From Bacillus sp. Marseille-P3661 (lineage in GTDB: Bacteria > Bacillota > Bacilli > Bacillales > Bacillaceae_J), in NCBI RefSeq assembly GCF_900240995.1, contig NZ_LT965953.1, positions 455,303 through 519,302 of the forward strand: DNA of 64,000 nucleotides, in the 5' to 3' direction. The notes beneath the pieces were generated by a model. That model worked only from the letters and a program-made list of their open reading frames with translations. It was not told where the DNA came from and did no database searches. The first letter of the stretch is position 1. Each line of letters opens with the position of its first letter. Positions 8,395 through 17,342 of this stretch are shown here, in pieces. Both the position numbers and the translations under genes were made by a program.

Positions 8395-9756
8395 ATGCAC
8401 CACGCCAAAACATTTAAGAAAAAGACAGGCTTATTCTTTATAATATTGTGGCCAATTTTGGTAACTCAAATGGGACTTTATGCAATGAATTTATTTGATA
8501 CGATGATGTCCGGGCGAGCAGGGACTGACGATTTGGCAGGAGTTGCCATTGGCTCTAGTCTATGGTTTCCTGTTTTCACAGGGATTAACGGCATTTTACT
8601 GGCAGTGACCCCAATTGTTGCACAGTATATCGGCGAAGGACAGCGAGACAAAATTTCCCAAACAGTGACGCAAGGTTTATACCTTTCGGTGCTGATCGCT
8701 TGTTTAGTTATAGGTATTGGTGCAATTAGTTTGGAGCCAATATTAACGTTTATGGAACTTGAACCTGCAGTTCATCATATTGCTAAACACTATTTAATTG
8801 GCTTATCTTTTGGAATTATTCCATTGTTTGCAGCTAATGTTCTAAGATACTTCTTTGATGCTCAAGGCAAGACACGAATAACAATGGTCATTACGATTGT
8901 GGCAGTACCGATCAACATTGTGTTGAATTATGGTCTTATCTTTGGAAAATTCGGTTTACCTGAGCTTGGAGGTATTGGAGCCGGTTATGCGACAGCAATC
9001 ACTTACTGGTTGTTATTATTGATAAGCATTTGGATGACCTTTAATATAAAAGGAGTGCAATCATATAAGTTATTTGTTCATTGGTGTAAACCGAGCATGC
9101 AAGCGTGGAAAGAACAGCTTGCGATTGGTGTTCCAATGGGTCTTTCCATTTTTTTTGAGGCCAGTATCTTTTCAGCTGTTACTTTGTTAATCGGTTCTAT
9201 GTTTGATACAGTTACCGTTGCAGCCCACCAAGCAGCTTTAAATTTTACCTCGCTAATCTTTATGGTGCCACTAAGTATTTCAATGGCATTGACTATTTTA
9301 GTTGGATATGAGGTAGGAGCTAAAAATTACGAGGATGCAAAACAATACAGCCTATTAGGTGTGTCTTCTGCTATTCTAGTTTTGGCCATATCATCGGTTT
9401 TTCTTTATTTTTATAGGGAACATATTGCTTATTTGTACACTGATAATCATGAAGTAGTGGAAATGACAATGAAGTTTATTATATTTGCAATTATTTATCA
9501 GCTTTCCGATGCTACACAGGCCTCTCTTCAGGGCGTGTTACGAGGTTATAAAGATGTAACTATTCCTTTTATTACAGCCCTTGTTTCATATTGGGGTATT
9601 GGATTGCCAGTTGGGTATATGTTATCGACATACACGGAGTTGGGTGCATTTGGATATTGGGTTGGGATAACAATTGGCCTAACTAGTGCTGCAATCGGCT
9701 TTGTTGTACGTTTAAGTTTTATTCAGCGACGACATATTAAAGTGATTATAGCCTAA
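8395..9756 (+). CDS. MATE family efflux transporter
   Basis: The 453-residue polytopic protein has about 12 membrane helices in two similar six-helix halves, the normal length for Na+- or H+-coupled MATE exporters. The start region, LFFIILWPILVTQMGLYAMNLFDTMMSGRAGTDDLAGVAI is typical of the NorM-like branch, as are GINGILLAVTPIVAQYIG and, in the second half, AAHQAALNFTSLIFMVPLSIS. The substrate cannot be told from sequence; the family exports cationic drugs, flavins or metabolites. The ATG follows CGGAGGAAAT. The gene is alone between two terminators, and nothing specific about its regulation is visible. Confidence 0.93.
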   Translation: MHHAKTFKKKTGLFFIILWPILVTQMGLYAMNLFDTMMSGRAGTDDLAGVAIGSSLWFPVFTGINGILLAVTPIVAQYIGEGQRDKISQTVTQGLYLSVLIACLVIGIGAISLEPILTFMELEPAVHHIAKHYLIGLSFGIIPLFAANVLRYFFDAQGKTRITMVITIVAVPINIVLNYGLIFGKFGLPELGGIGAGYATAITYWLLLLISIWMTFNIKGVQSYKLFVHWCKPSMQAWKEQLAIGVPMGLSIFFEASIFSAVTLLIGSMFDTVTVAAHQAALNFTSLIFMVPLSISMALTILVGYEVGAKNYEDAKQYSLLGVSSAILVLAISSVFLYFYREHIAYLYTDNHEVVEMTMKFIIFAIIYQLSDATQASLQGVLRGYKDVTIPFITALVSYWGIGLPVGYMLSTYTELGAFGYWVGITIGLTSAAIGFVVRLSFIQRRHIKVIIA

Positions 9757-9775
9757 TCGAATAGGTTTATTTTAA

Positions 9776-9820
9776 TGCCTGCCAGAGAGCAGTGTGCTCG
9801 AGCGATGTGCTGGCAGGCAA
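9776..9820. terminator. Hairpin between converging MATE and aldo/keto reductase genes
   Basis: TGCCTGCCA and TGGCAGGCA form a 9-bp perfect stem with a 27-nt loop. No long T-tract is present on the plus strand, so it may act as a shared, weak bidirectional terminator. Confidence 0.5.
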
Positions 9821-9828
9821 TTAACGAA

Positions 9829-10761
9829 TTAACTAAAAATAAGATCAATTTCTGTAACTTGTTCAGCTGTCAGTTGGACATTTAATGTTTTTAAATTTGC
9901 GAGTACTTGATCAGCGCGTTTAGCTCCTGGTATTAAAATATCAATTTCATCGCGCGTTAAATACCAAGCAAGTACAATATTTGCTATGTCAATGTTATTT
10001 TCATTTGCAATTTTACGCAATTGTTCCACTTTTTCAAGGTTCCGTAAAAATGTTTCACCTTGAAAGTGTGGCTTTTTTGCACGTGAATCATTGAATGTCG
10101 TGTCTTTGTTATATTTACCAGCTAGCAGTCCAGATGCAAGCGGGAAATAAGGAATAAATGAAATACCATTTGCCGCTGTATATGGAAGTAATTCTTTTTC
10201 CGCGTCTCTTTCTAGTAAGTTATAATTTCCTTGAAAAACATCAACATAGCCATCTTTGTTTGCATCTTTCAATTGTTCAAGGGAAAAGTTTGAGACACCA
10301 ATAGCTCGGATTTTTCCTTCATCCTTAAGTTCTTTTAAAGCACCAACAGCCTCTGCTTTTGGCGTATCTTTGTCTGGAAAGTGAATATAAAATAAGTCAA
10401 TATAATCAGTTTGAAGTCTTTTTAAGCTATCCTCAACTGCTTGCTTTAAAAAAGCAGGTGAGTTATCTATCAAAACCTCATTACCAACGAATTTGTGAGC
10501 CCCTTTTGTTGCAATGACAGCTTCTGAACGATTTCCTCTTTCTTTTAGCACTTCACCGATTAATTCTTCTGAGCGTTTAGGACCGTACATATAAGCGGTA
10601 TCCAATAAGTTAATACCATGATCTAAAGCGGTACGTACTAAATCTTTACCTACTTCTTCATCTAGGTTTGGATAAAGATTATGCCCTCCAACAGCATTGG
10701 TTCCAAGTCCAATAGGATTTACAATCAAATCTGATTTACCAATTCGTGCCTCTTTCGCCAC
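9829..10761 (-). CDS. Aldo/keto reductase
   Basis: This NAD(P)H-dependent oxidoreductase of the (beta/alpha)8 AKR superfamily acts on carbonyl compounds; its substrate is unknown. Visible motifs are [28 protein letters not shown] (catalytic Asp and Tyr), ATKGAH (Lys), DLFYIHFPD (His), [10 protein letters not shown] and [10 protein letters not shown] (cofactor). The open frame extends back to 10812, but on the minus strand GAGAAGGAGATGG lies inside that extension, just before the GTG at 10761. That start gives 310 residues, usual for YhdN/YqkF-like enzymes. It converges with the MATE gene and diverges from the esterase gene. Confidence 0.9.
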   Translation of the reverse strand: MAKEARIGKSDLIVNPIGLGTNAVGGHNLYPNLDEEVGKDLVRTALDHGINLLDTAYMYGPKRSEELIGEVLKERGNRSEAVIATKGAHKFVGNEVLIDNSPAFLKQAVEDSLKRLQTDYIDLFYIHFPDKDTPKAEAVGALKELKDEGKIRAIGVSNFSLEQLKDANKDGYVDVFQGNYNLLERDAEKELLPYTAANGISFIPYFPLASGLLAGKYNKDTTFNDSRAKKPHFQGETFLRNLEKVEQLRKIANENNIDIANIVLAWYLTRDEIDILIPGAKRADQVLANLKTLNVQLTAEQVTEIDLIFS

Positions 10762-10967
10762 GATAGCTCCATCTCCTTCTCGGCAGGGAGTTTTTATGGG
10801 GATTCCTACCATATTTTAAATTAGACAGTTACTCCCGATAATCCTTCTATAAATTTAAATATTAGCCTACAGTTAATTTGAAGTATCCATTTTACAAAAA
10901 AGTTTAAAAATGAATTAAAATAAGTCATACTAAGGTCAGCTAATAAATATGGAGGCTTATTTGACAT

Positions 10968-11909
10968 ATGGAGAAAAAAATAAATCCCGAATTAAAAGAG
11001 TTCTTTTTAAAGTTGCCTAAAACTAGAACAGCAGATGAAGATATTGTAGAAAGAAGAAGATTTCTTTCCATGCAATATGAAAAGCAAAAAGCTGTATCTA
11101 ATTCAAAGGTATTAATTAAAGAACGTTATATTAACGTGGAAAAGGCTGAAACTAGTATCCGAATTAAAATTTATGAGCCGGCTATTAAAAAAGATGGAAC
11201 GCCAGGATTACTCTGGATTCACGGTGGTGGTTATATATATGGCGCACCTGAAATGGATGATAACCTTTGTCAGCAGTTTGTGGAAAAAGCAAATTGTTTA
11301 GTCGTATCTGTTGATTATCGCTTAGCACCGGAGCATCCATATCCGGCTGCATTAGAAGATTGTTATGCTGCGTTAGAATGGTTGTTTAGTAATGCTAAAG
11401 AATTAAGTGTTGATGTTACGAGGATAGCTGTTGCTGGCGCTAGTGCAGGTGGAGGACTTACCCTGGCACTTTCATTACTAAATAGAGAACGTAATCAGTA
11501 TCCAATTATCTTCCAGATGCCGCTATACCCCATGATAAATAACTTACATAATACACCATCAAGCTTTGAAATTACTGATAAAAGGATTTGGAACCGGGAA
11601 TTAAATGAAAGAGCTTGGAAATTTTATCTTGGTGACCTAACTGGGGAACAAGTTACCCAATATGCGGTACCTAGTTCTGCCGAAGATTTATCAGGCTTGC
11701 CACCAACCTATACTTGCATTGGTACATTGGACTTATTCCGCGATGATACACTGGATTTTGTAAAAAAATTAAGTCAAGCGGGTGTCCCTACCGAGTTCCA
11801 TCTCTATCCCGGTTGTTTTCATGCATTTGAATGTATGGTGCCTGATGCAGAAGTAAGTCAACGAGCTGTTGACCAATATACGGATGCGTTGAAAAGAGCC
11901 TTTCAGTAA
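10968..11909 (+). CDS. Alpha/beta hydrolase of the hormone-sensitive lipase (esterase) family
   Basis: The 313-residue carboxylesterase-like enzyme shows the HSL-family oxyanion motif HGGGYIYG near residue 84. The nucleophile Ser is in GASAGGG, the acid is in GTLDLFRDD and the catalytic His in PGCFHAFE. It has no signal peptide, so it is likely a cytosolic esterase for short acyl esters. The ATG at 10968 follows ATGGAGGCTTATTTGACAT, a rather long spacing. It is transcribed away from the aldo/keto reductase gene. Confidence 0.92.
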   Translation: MEKKINPELKEFFLKLPKTRTADEDIVERRRFLSMQYEKQKAVSNSKVLIKERYINVEKAETSIRIKIYEPAIKKDGTPGLLWIHGGGYIYGAPEMDDNLCQQFVEKANCLVVSVDYRLAPEHPYPAALEDCYAALEWLFSNAKELSVDVTRIAVAGASAGGGLTLALSLLNRERNQYPIIFQMPLYPMINNLHNTPSSFEITDKRIWNRELNERAWKFYLGDLTGEQVTQYAVPSSAEDLSGLPPTYTCIGTLDLFRDDTLDFVKKLSQAGVPTEFHLYPGCFHAFECMVPDAEVSQRAVDQYTDALKRAFQ

Positions 11910-12068
11910 AGGGAGGTAAACGATAAACAAGGTTAAGAGGAAAGTGGAACGTGATAGTCTAGAAAAAATTTTACTAGTAAAACTCTATTTAGATAAATTA
12001 TATGAATAATCTTAAAATGAAGGTTGAATCTTGTCGAAAACCTTGTTAAAATAAAAGCAAAGAAAAAG

Positions 12069-12139
12069 GCTATGTGTAACTGGCGAAAAAACGGGGAACC
12101 GTGAGGGAGCACATAGTTTCGAAGCCGTTCGCCTGGGCA
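12069..12139 (+). ncRNA. ZTP (pfl) riboswitch aptamer
   Basis: The conserved blocks of the ZMP/ZTP aptamer occur in order: closing stem arm GCTATGTG, ACTGGCG, a GG..AACC hairpin (ACGGGGAACCGT), GGGAGC, closing arm CACATAG, a short linker, and CCGTTCGCCTGGGC. Together these match the pattern of the known pfl RNA. It lies 180 nt before serA and runs directly into a terminator stem. ZTP signals a shortage of 10-formyl-tetrahydrofolate, and binding would be expected to prevent termination and turn serA on. Confidence 0.9.
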
Positions 12140-12140
12140 T

Positions 12141-12168
12141 AGGTAAGGGAAGATCCCCTTGCCTTTTT
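12141..12168 (+). terminator. Expression-platform terminator of the ZTP riboswitch
   Basis: GGTAAGGG and CCCCTTGCC pair around AAGAT and are followed by TTTTT. The stem starts two bases after the aptamer's CGCCTGGGC block, the usual arrangement in which ligand binding competes with the terminator. Confidence 0.85.
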
Positions 12169-12318
12169 ATGTTTCCGAGCAGAGGTTGCTATAGGAAATC
12201 TACTATAGACTCCATTTTTATAGTAAACTAATATAAAAATGTTCGATGTTCTCTTGCTTGAAGTTATTATTTTTTTAGATATGAACACCATCAAAAATAG
12301 GAAAGAGGAGAAATTATA

Positions 12319-13518
12319 ATGAGCACAGTAGCTGTAGATAATGTTAAAACAATTAAAACCTTAAATAATATTGCTGAAAGTGGGCTAAATGTTTTCAGTA
12401 AAGGTAACTTTGCTATTGATAACGACAGTGAAAATCCTGATGCAATAGTTGTTCGTAGCTTTAACATGCACTCAATGGAACTTGGCAGTAATTTAAAAGC
12501 AATCGCACGTGCAGGAGCTGGTGTTAATAATATTCCCGTTGAAAAATGCACAGAACAAGGAATTGTTGTTTTTAATACTCCTGGTGCTAATGCTAACGCT
12601 GTAAAAGAAATTGTATTAACGTCATTAATGGCTTCATCTCGTAACGTTTTTGCTGGTATTGCTTGGACAAAGAGTTTAGAAGGACAAGGCGAAGAAATTC
12701 CTAAGCTTGTAGAAGCAGGTAAGAAACAATTCGTTGGTAAAGAAATTAAAGGTAAAACATTAGGTGTTATTGGCTTAGGTGCGATTGGTGCCCTTGTAGC
12801 AAATGATGCACTTGATCTAGATATGGATGTAATCGGTTTTGACCCGTTCATTTCAGTTGATACAGCTTGGAATTTATCACGTAATGTACAACGCGCAATG
12901 ACACTTGAACAATTATTTGCTAACTCTGATTATATTACTGTACATGTACCATTAACGGATGATACAAAAGGTATGTTTAATAAAGATTCATTCAGCATCA
13001 TGAAGGATGGCGTTCATATCCTAAACTTCTCTCGTGGAGGCCTTGTAAATGAAGAAGATATGGCAGCTGCACTTGAAAGTGGTAAAGTGGGTAAGTATAT
13101 AACTGATTTCCCAAATGAAAATGTATTAAAAATGAAGAATGCAGTTCCAATTCCACATCTTGGTGCATCTACAGTAGAATCTGAAGAAAACTGTGCAATT
13201 ATGGCTTCACGCCAAGTAAAGGAATTTTTAGAAACAGGAAACATTAAAAACTCAGTGAATTTCCCGAATGCATTTTTAGAGTATACTGGAAAACGTCGAG
13301 TGGCTGCGTTCCACAAAAATGTACCGAACATGGTTGGTCAAATTACCTCTGCATTATCAAACTATAACTTGAACATCGCAGACATGGTAAATAGAAGCCG
13401 TGGAGATTACGCATATACATTAATTGATATTGATAACAAAGTAAACGGCGATGTAATTCCTGGTTTAGAAGAAAAAATCAATCAAATCGAGGGTATCGTT
13501 ACAACTCGTATTATCTAA
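12319..13518 (+). CDS. serA: D-3-phosphoglycerate dehydrogenase (short, ACT-domain form)
   Basis: This enzyme oxidises 3-phosphoglycerate to 3-phosphohydroxypyruvate, the first step of serine synthesis. The 399-residue protein has a split catalytic domain, a Rossmann domain with GVIGLGAIG (about residue 154), catalytic residues in FSRGGLVNEEDM (Arg), DFPNENV (Glu) and PHLGAST (His), and a C-terminal ACT domain starting VPNMVGQITSAL, probably for serine feedback. It lacks the extra domain of the roughly 525-residue B. subtilis type. The ATG follows AAAGAGGAGA. It is preceded by a ZTP riboswitch and followed by a terminator, so serine output is tied to one-carbon folate supply. Confidence 0.93.
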   Translation: MSTVAVDNVKTIKTLNNIAESGLNVFSKGNFAIDNDSENPDAIVVRSFNMHSMELGSNLKAIARAGAGVNNIPVEKCTEQGIVVFNTPGANANAVKEIVLTSLMASSRNVFAGIAWTKSLEGQGEEIPKLVEAGKKQFVGKEIKGKTLGVIGLGAIGALVANDALDLDMDVIGFDPFISVDTAWNLSRNVQRAMTLEQLFANSDYITVHVPLTDDTKGMFNKDSFSIMKDGVHILNFSRGGLVNEEDMAAALESGKVGKYITDFPNENVLKMKNAVPIPHLGASTVESEENCAIMASRQVKEFLETGNIKNSVNFPNAFLEYTGKRRVAAFHKNVPNMVGQITSALSNYNLNIADMVNRSRGDYAYTLIDIDNKVNGDVIPGLEEKINQIEGIVTTRII

Positions 13519-13534
13519 TCATTTTAAAAATATA

Positions 13535-13573
13535 AAACGCCTGATCCCGATAGTATCGTGATCAGGCGTTTCT
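13535..13573 (+). terminator. Terminator of serA
   Basis: AACGCCTGATC and GATCAGGCGTT form an 11-bp stem with a 14-nt loop, 17 nt after the stop. The T-tract is short (TTTCTGCTT). Confidence 0.75.
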
Positions 13574-13606
13574 GCTTGAGTTAGGTATTTTTATGAGATT
13601 GTAATT

Positions 13607-14155
13607 CTTCATTGTGGGAATGAAGGATAATTAGGAGTTGAAATGGAAGGCGAAAGCTCTTTATCGCAGGAATGAAGGGTTTTCCACGGTACAAAATGGA
13701 GTTGAAACCTCTTCATCAGCGGAATGAAGGGTTTTCCACAGTCCAAAATGGAGGAGAAACCTCTTCATCAGCGGAATGAAGGGTTTTCCACAGTATAAAA
13801 TGGAGGAGAAATCTCTTCATCAGCGGAATGAAGGGTTTTCCACAGTATAAAATGGAGGAGAAACCTCTTCATCGCTGCGATGAAGGGTTTTCTGTAGTCC
13901 AAAATGGAGTTGAAACCTCTTCATCAGCGGAATGAAGGGTTTTCTGCAGTCCAAAATGGAGGAGAAACCTCTTCATCGCTGCTATGAAGGGTTTTCCGCA
14001 GTACAAATTGGGAAAATTACCTCTTCATCGCGCGAATGAAGGGTTTTCCACGGTACAAAATGGAGTTGAAACCTCTTCATCAGCGGAATGAAGGGTTTTA
14101 CGTAGGTCAAAATTATTGCAAAATCTCTTCAACTGCGGAATGAAGAGTATTAAAA
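13607..14155. repeat. Tandem repeat array 2 (11 units, exactly 52 bp apart)
   Basis: CTTCAT-type motifs start at 13607, 13659, 13711, 13763, 13815, 13867, 13919, 13971, 14023, 14075 and 14127, each exactly 52 bp after the last. The consensus unit has a dyad CTTCAT-N7-ATGAAG followed by GGGTTTTCC, then CAAAATGGAG(G/T)(A/T)GAAAC. The array lies between converging genes, after the serA terminator. It ends 42 bp before the terminator hairpin of the next gene (14160-14188), which uses the same CTTCAT/ATGAAG arms. Confidence 0.95.
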
Positions 14156-14159
14156 AGTA

Positions 14160-14188
14160 AACAAAAGCCTTCATCCAATGATGAAGGC
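14160..14188 (-). terminator. Terminator of the CNB-CPBP gene, sharing arms with array 2
   Basis: On the minus strand GCCTTCATC and GATGAAGGC form a perfect 9-bp stem with a 4-nt loop, followed by TTTTGTTT. Its core arms are those of the array 2 units. Confidence 0.85.
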
Positions 14189-14202
14189 CGCCTTTGTCAT
14201 TA

Positions 14203-15381
14203 TTAAAATAAAGCATTCCAAATTTTATCGATACCTATAATAAAGAAAATCCACACGCCAACTAATACGTGGGAAAAGGCTGCGCCTAATAGAGATTGTT
14301 GCCGTGCATACATCCAGCCCCAAAACAATCCAGGGATAAAAGTTAATAATGCGAAAGTTAAGTTAACATGGGCATGTGCCATTGAAAAAAGAAGATTAGA
14401 TAAAATAATCGCGATCCAAACCCGTTTTTTAGACGGGGGCAGGAAATTCTGCAGAGCAGATTGTATGCCACTGCGGGTTATAAATTCCTGGATTGGACAA
14501 AACAAAGCATAAGCAGATCCATAGATCAGGATTCTCGAATCAATACCTCCTTCTTTCACCATTGACACAATCCGAAAAACTGAATCATTGATGTTAGGAT
14601 GATGTTGCAATATGATCCATTTGGCGATGGCGATACCGATTAGAAGTGGAATTGTTAAAATAAAGGATTCTAGTAGTACCTTTTTCCAGTTTGCAAGGGT
14701 TAGACCAAAAGTGCGTAGTGGATAACCACTTCTAAGAATAAGAATAAACATTACAGATGCAAAAATGGCAAGAATAGTAACAGAGATCCAAGCAGATCCC
14801 CACTTAATAACTAAATCAACGAGAAAACGAAAAGATAATGTATAAATGCTAAGGATAAAAAGTATGTAGACAGTAAACATCCCCATAGCGATTCGTGCTT
14901 TACTCGTTTCCAGTTCCTTTTTTAGCGTATTAATAGTGAGTTGATTTGTTGAATTTAATTTATTCGAAAGATCCTTTGAGATATTACTTAACAGCTTAAT
15001 ATAAAGGGATTCGTTTTCCTTTCTCTCAATCAGTTGATCAAAGTCAATTTTAACGATCAATGATTTTTCACGAGCTCTAACAGTTGCAGTTCGACCGGTG
15101 GACCCTGCGATCAATGCCATTTCACCAGCGCAATCTCCTGCTTGCAATACACCGAGTGAGTAAATTTCTCCGGTTTCTTCGCTGATTTTTAGAACGTCGG
15201 CACTACCCTCTTCTATTAAATAAACGCTCTTATCCAACTCTCCCTCTTTAATAAAATCAGTTTGTTCATTATATTCTATTATCTCAGCTATTGAAGATAG
15301 TATGGCTAACTCATCATCTGTTAGATTATTAAATAATTTATGTTTGTTCAGGATCGTATAAAGTGAATTTGCAGATTTCAA
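14203..15381 (-). CDS. Cyclic-nucleotide-binding domain fused to a CPBP-family membrane protease-like domain
   Basis: The 392-residue protein begins with a cNMP-binding beta-roll (about residues 10-130), with the phosphate-binding cassette GEMALIAGSTGRTATV near residues 91-106. A charged helix follows, then about seven or eight membrane helices. The second part matches the CPBP (CAAX/bacteriocin-processing, Abi) family: QEFITR at the EExxxR motif, FSMAHAH (His) and SHVLVG (His). The first Glu of EExxxR is Gln, so proteolysis is uncertain. The start is TTG at 15381, after GGGGGAATC on the minus strand. It lies 24 nt after the glycosyltransferase gene and probably shares its transcript. Nucleotide sensing seems coupled to a membrane function. 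Confidence 0.82.
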   Translation of the reverse strand: MKSANSLYTILNKHKLFNNLTDDELAILSSIAEIIEYNEQTDFIKEGELDKSVYLIEEGSADVLKISEETGEIYSLGVLQAGDCAGEMALIAGSTGRTATVRAREKSLIVKIDFDQLIERKENESLYIKLLSNISKDLSNKLNSTNQLTINTLKKELETSKARIAMGMFTVYILFILSIYTLSFRFLVDLVIKWGSAWISVTILAIFASVMFILILRSGYPLRTFGLTLANWKKVLLESFILTIPLLIGIAIAKWIILQHHPNINDSVFRIVSMVKEGGIDSRILIYGSAYALFCPIQEFITRSGIQSALQNFLPPSKKRVWIAIILSNLLFSMAHAHVNLTFALLTFIPGLFWGWMYARQQSLLGAAFSHVLVGVWIFFIIGIDKIWNALF

Positions 15382-15405
15382 AGCATGATTCCCCCAAAGT
15401 ATTAA

Positions 15406-16644
15406 TTACGGTCGTGTAACGTCTTCAATCTGTATTGAGCGGGTATGAATTGTGTGGTTCCAAGATTTATTTCTTGTAGTTAGAAGTGCTATTAATGTAA
15501 TCGGGAACCAAGTTAATTGGAAAATAGGAAATATGAGCAAGCCTAAAAAAGCCTTCCACTTCTTCTTCTCTAGTGCCATTATTAGAGGGATTTGAAGATA
15601 GACGATTATATGGTAAGCCCAGAAGACCCAGAAAGGAACAATCTGATAAACACCAAGCTGCTCGAACACCGATGTTGCGAGATGTAACGAAAGCAACAAC
15701 GATATGGAGACAACCATTAAAAGTCGGAATGGCTGGAACATATATAGGGCTGCATCGAATATTTTTAAACTTCTTTTTTTAAAAGCCACTTTGATTAGCG
15801 GCCACATATATCGATTGGCACAATCGATATGACCGCGCATCCATCGTATTCGTTGATGATAGGAACTCATTAAGGTAACTGGCTTTTCATCATATATAAT
15901 GGCTTCATTAGCCCATGTAGGGTATATGCCATTAATAATACTTCGGGCTGTGAATTCTACATCCTCAGTTAAGGAGTGGGAATTCCACCCCATTTCTTTT
16001 AATAATTTGGCGTCAAAGCACATGCCGGTACCACCCAAGATATTTGCCATGCCAAGATTATAGCGCGCCAACTGCCAGGCACGATTGATATACCAATAAC
16101 CAATCGCATATGAAATCGATACCCATGAATCATAAGGATTTTTAGTTTCTAGGAATCCTTGTATGATTTTATGGCCTTGGAGTAATTTACGATTCATTTC
16201 AGCTAGATAATTGAGACTTACTAGATTATCTGCGTCAAAAATAATAACTGCATCATAGGAACGTTCTTTTTTCCATAGATTCGTAAGCATCCACTCAATT
16301 GCATGCCCCTTCCCTTTATTTACGAGGTCTGTACGCTCCATTGGATTAAGTCCGTGCTTTCTCACAATGTCGGCCGTTTTATCAGTACAGTTATCACAAA
16401 TAACAAAAATGTCGTAAAGATGCGCAGGATAGTCCAGCTGTTTTAAATTTTTCAACAAAGGCTCTATCACCGATTCCTCATTATGTGCCGCAACTACAAC
16501 AGCGAAAGATTTGCTAGGTGAAGGAGGATTCATTTCTTTCTTTTTATATAGGCCAGCAAAGCCTAAGACGATTTGGTATATACCGATAATCCCAACTACC
16601 AATTGGATCAGAACAAACAATATGTTGTACAATTGGTCAAACAT
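15406..16644 (-). CDS. Processive family 2 glycosyltransferase, cellulose-synthase-like
   Basis: The 412-residue membrane protein has one N-terminal helix (residues 8-32), a cytosolic GT-A domain and three to four C-terminal helices. GT2 motifs are VVVAAHNEESVI, FVICDNCTDKT, the metal-binding IFDADN, LTEDVEF (base) and QRIRWMRG (Q/RxxRW of processive enzymes). This fits a polymerase of a surface polysaccharide such as poly-GlcNAc or a beta-glucan; the sugar cannot be told. The start ATG follows CTAGGAGGTAAAAGCG on the minus strand. The CNB-CPBP gene lies downstream at 24 nt. No synthase partner, PilZ domain or deacetylase is adjacent. Confidence 0.9.
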   Translation of the reverse strand: MFDQLYNILFVLIQLVVGIIGIYQIVLGFAGLYKKKEMNPPSPSKSFAVVVAAHNEESVIEPLLKNLKQLDYPAHLYDIFVICDNCTDKTADIVRKHGLNPMERTDLVNKGKGHAIEWMLTNLWKKERSYDAVIIFDADNLVSLNYLAEMNRKLLQGHKIIQGFLETKNPYDSWVSISYAIGYWYINRAWQLARYNLGMANILGGTGMCFDAKLLKEMGWNSHSLTEDVEFTARSIINGIYPTWANEAIIYDEKPVTLMSSYHQRIRWMRGHIDCANRYMWPLIKVAFKKRSLKIFDAALYMFQPFRLLMVVSISLLLSLHLATSVFEQLGVYQIVPFWVFWAYHIIVYLQIPLIMALEKKKWKAFLGLLIFPIFQLTWFPITLIALLTTRNKSWNHTIHTRSIQIEDVTRP

Positions 16645-17342
16645 AATCGCTTTTACCTCCTAGTGTATCTTCATTAGAGTCATTAAAATTTACCTATTAA
16701 TAACTTATAAATTGTAGCAAAAATACAAATGAATGGAAATATTAAAAATGATATATTACGAGATAATTTAATGTAATAAAAAAAGTGCTAATTACCGCTG
16801 CATTAAATTGTAATACACCGATTATTGCACCTTTTAGATACATCATTTAGAAGTATAATTTCAGGATCCTATCCAAGAGATAGTTGAAGAAAAAATATAC
16901 GAATCGTGATTTCAATGAAAAATATATAATAGGAATTTCCACTATGATACATTACGGAACTTTCATTCATAATATTACACTAAAGAGGAAAAATAATATA
17001 AATTTTCAAATCATATTTCTCTTTATGTATATAACCACAAACTTTGCTTGCAAAGTAAATCGTGAAAACCTACAATCCAATCAAACTGTCAGTATTCAGA
17101 TCTAGTTGTTGAAAAGAAACAACAAAGCCAATCTCCCTCATTATCATGTTATTCCTCACTTTCCTCAGAACAGAAGGGGAACTTTGACCCATTTATTCTA
17201 CAATAAATATTTTGTGATTCCTCACAATTTGTGAATAAAAAGTCTGTGAATCTCCACATAGTTTGTCATAATATGTTCAAACTATAATAAAAGTACAATT
17301 ACTATAAGATTCTGACAAAAATTGACAAAAGGGGGAAACATT
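16645..17342. other. 698-bp AT-rich intergenic region between divergent units
   Basis: This region separates the glycosyltransferase gene (minus) from the peptide-transport operon (plus). A 73-codon frame at 16884-17105 has no ribosome site and biased, low-complexity composition, so I do not accept it. The right end holds two dyads (17213-17226 and 17245-17258) described separately. The rest shows nothing I can name. Confidence 0.5.
17213..17258. promoter_or_regulatory. Two TGTGA-type dyads upstream of the peptide-transport operon
   Basis: TGTGATTCCTCACA (perfect TGTGA-N4-TCACA dyad) at 17213-17226 is followed 32 bp on by TGTGAATCTCCACA (imperfect) at 17245-17258. The spacing is about three helical turns. 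They lie roughly 85-130 bp before the lipoprotein start, where an operator for the operon's own GAF-PucR regulator could be. The assignment is inference. Confidence 0.4.

Noticed and set aside
12291-12851. 186-codon frame on the minus strand inside serA
   Set aside because: It is the antisense shadow of a clear serA gene and has a Ser/Pro-rich composition typical of such shadows.
16884-17105. 73-codon frame in the long spacer before the peptide operon
   Set aside because: No ribosome site, composition dominated by Ile, Asn and Lys as expected from AT-rich noncoding DNA, and no recognisable motif.
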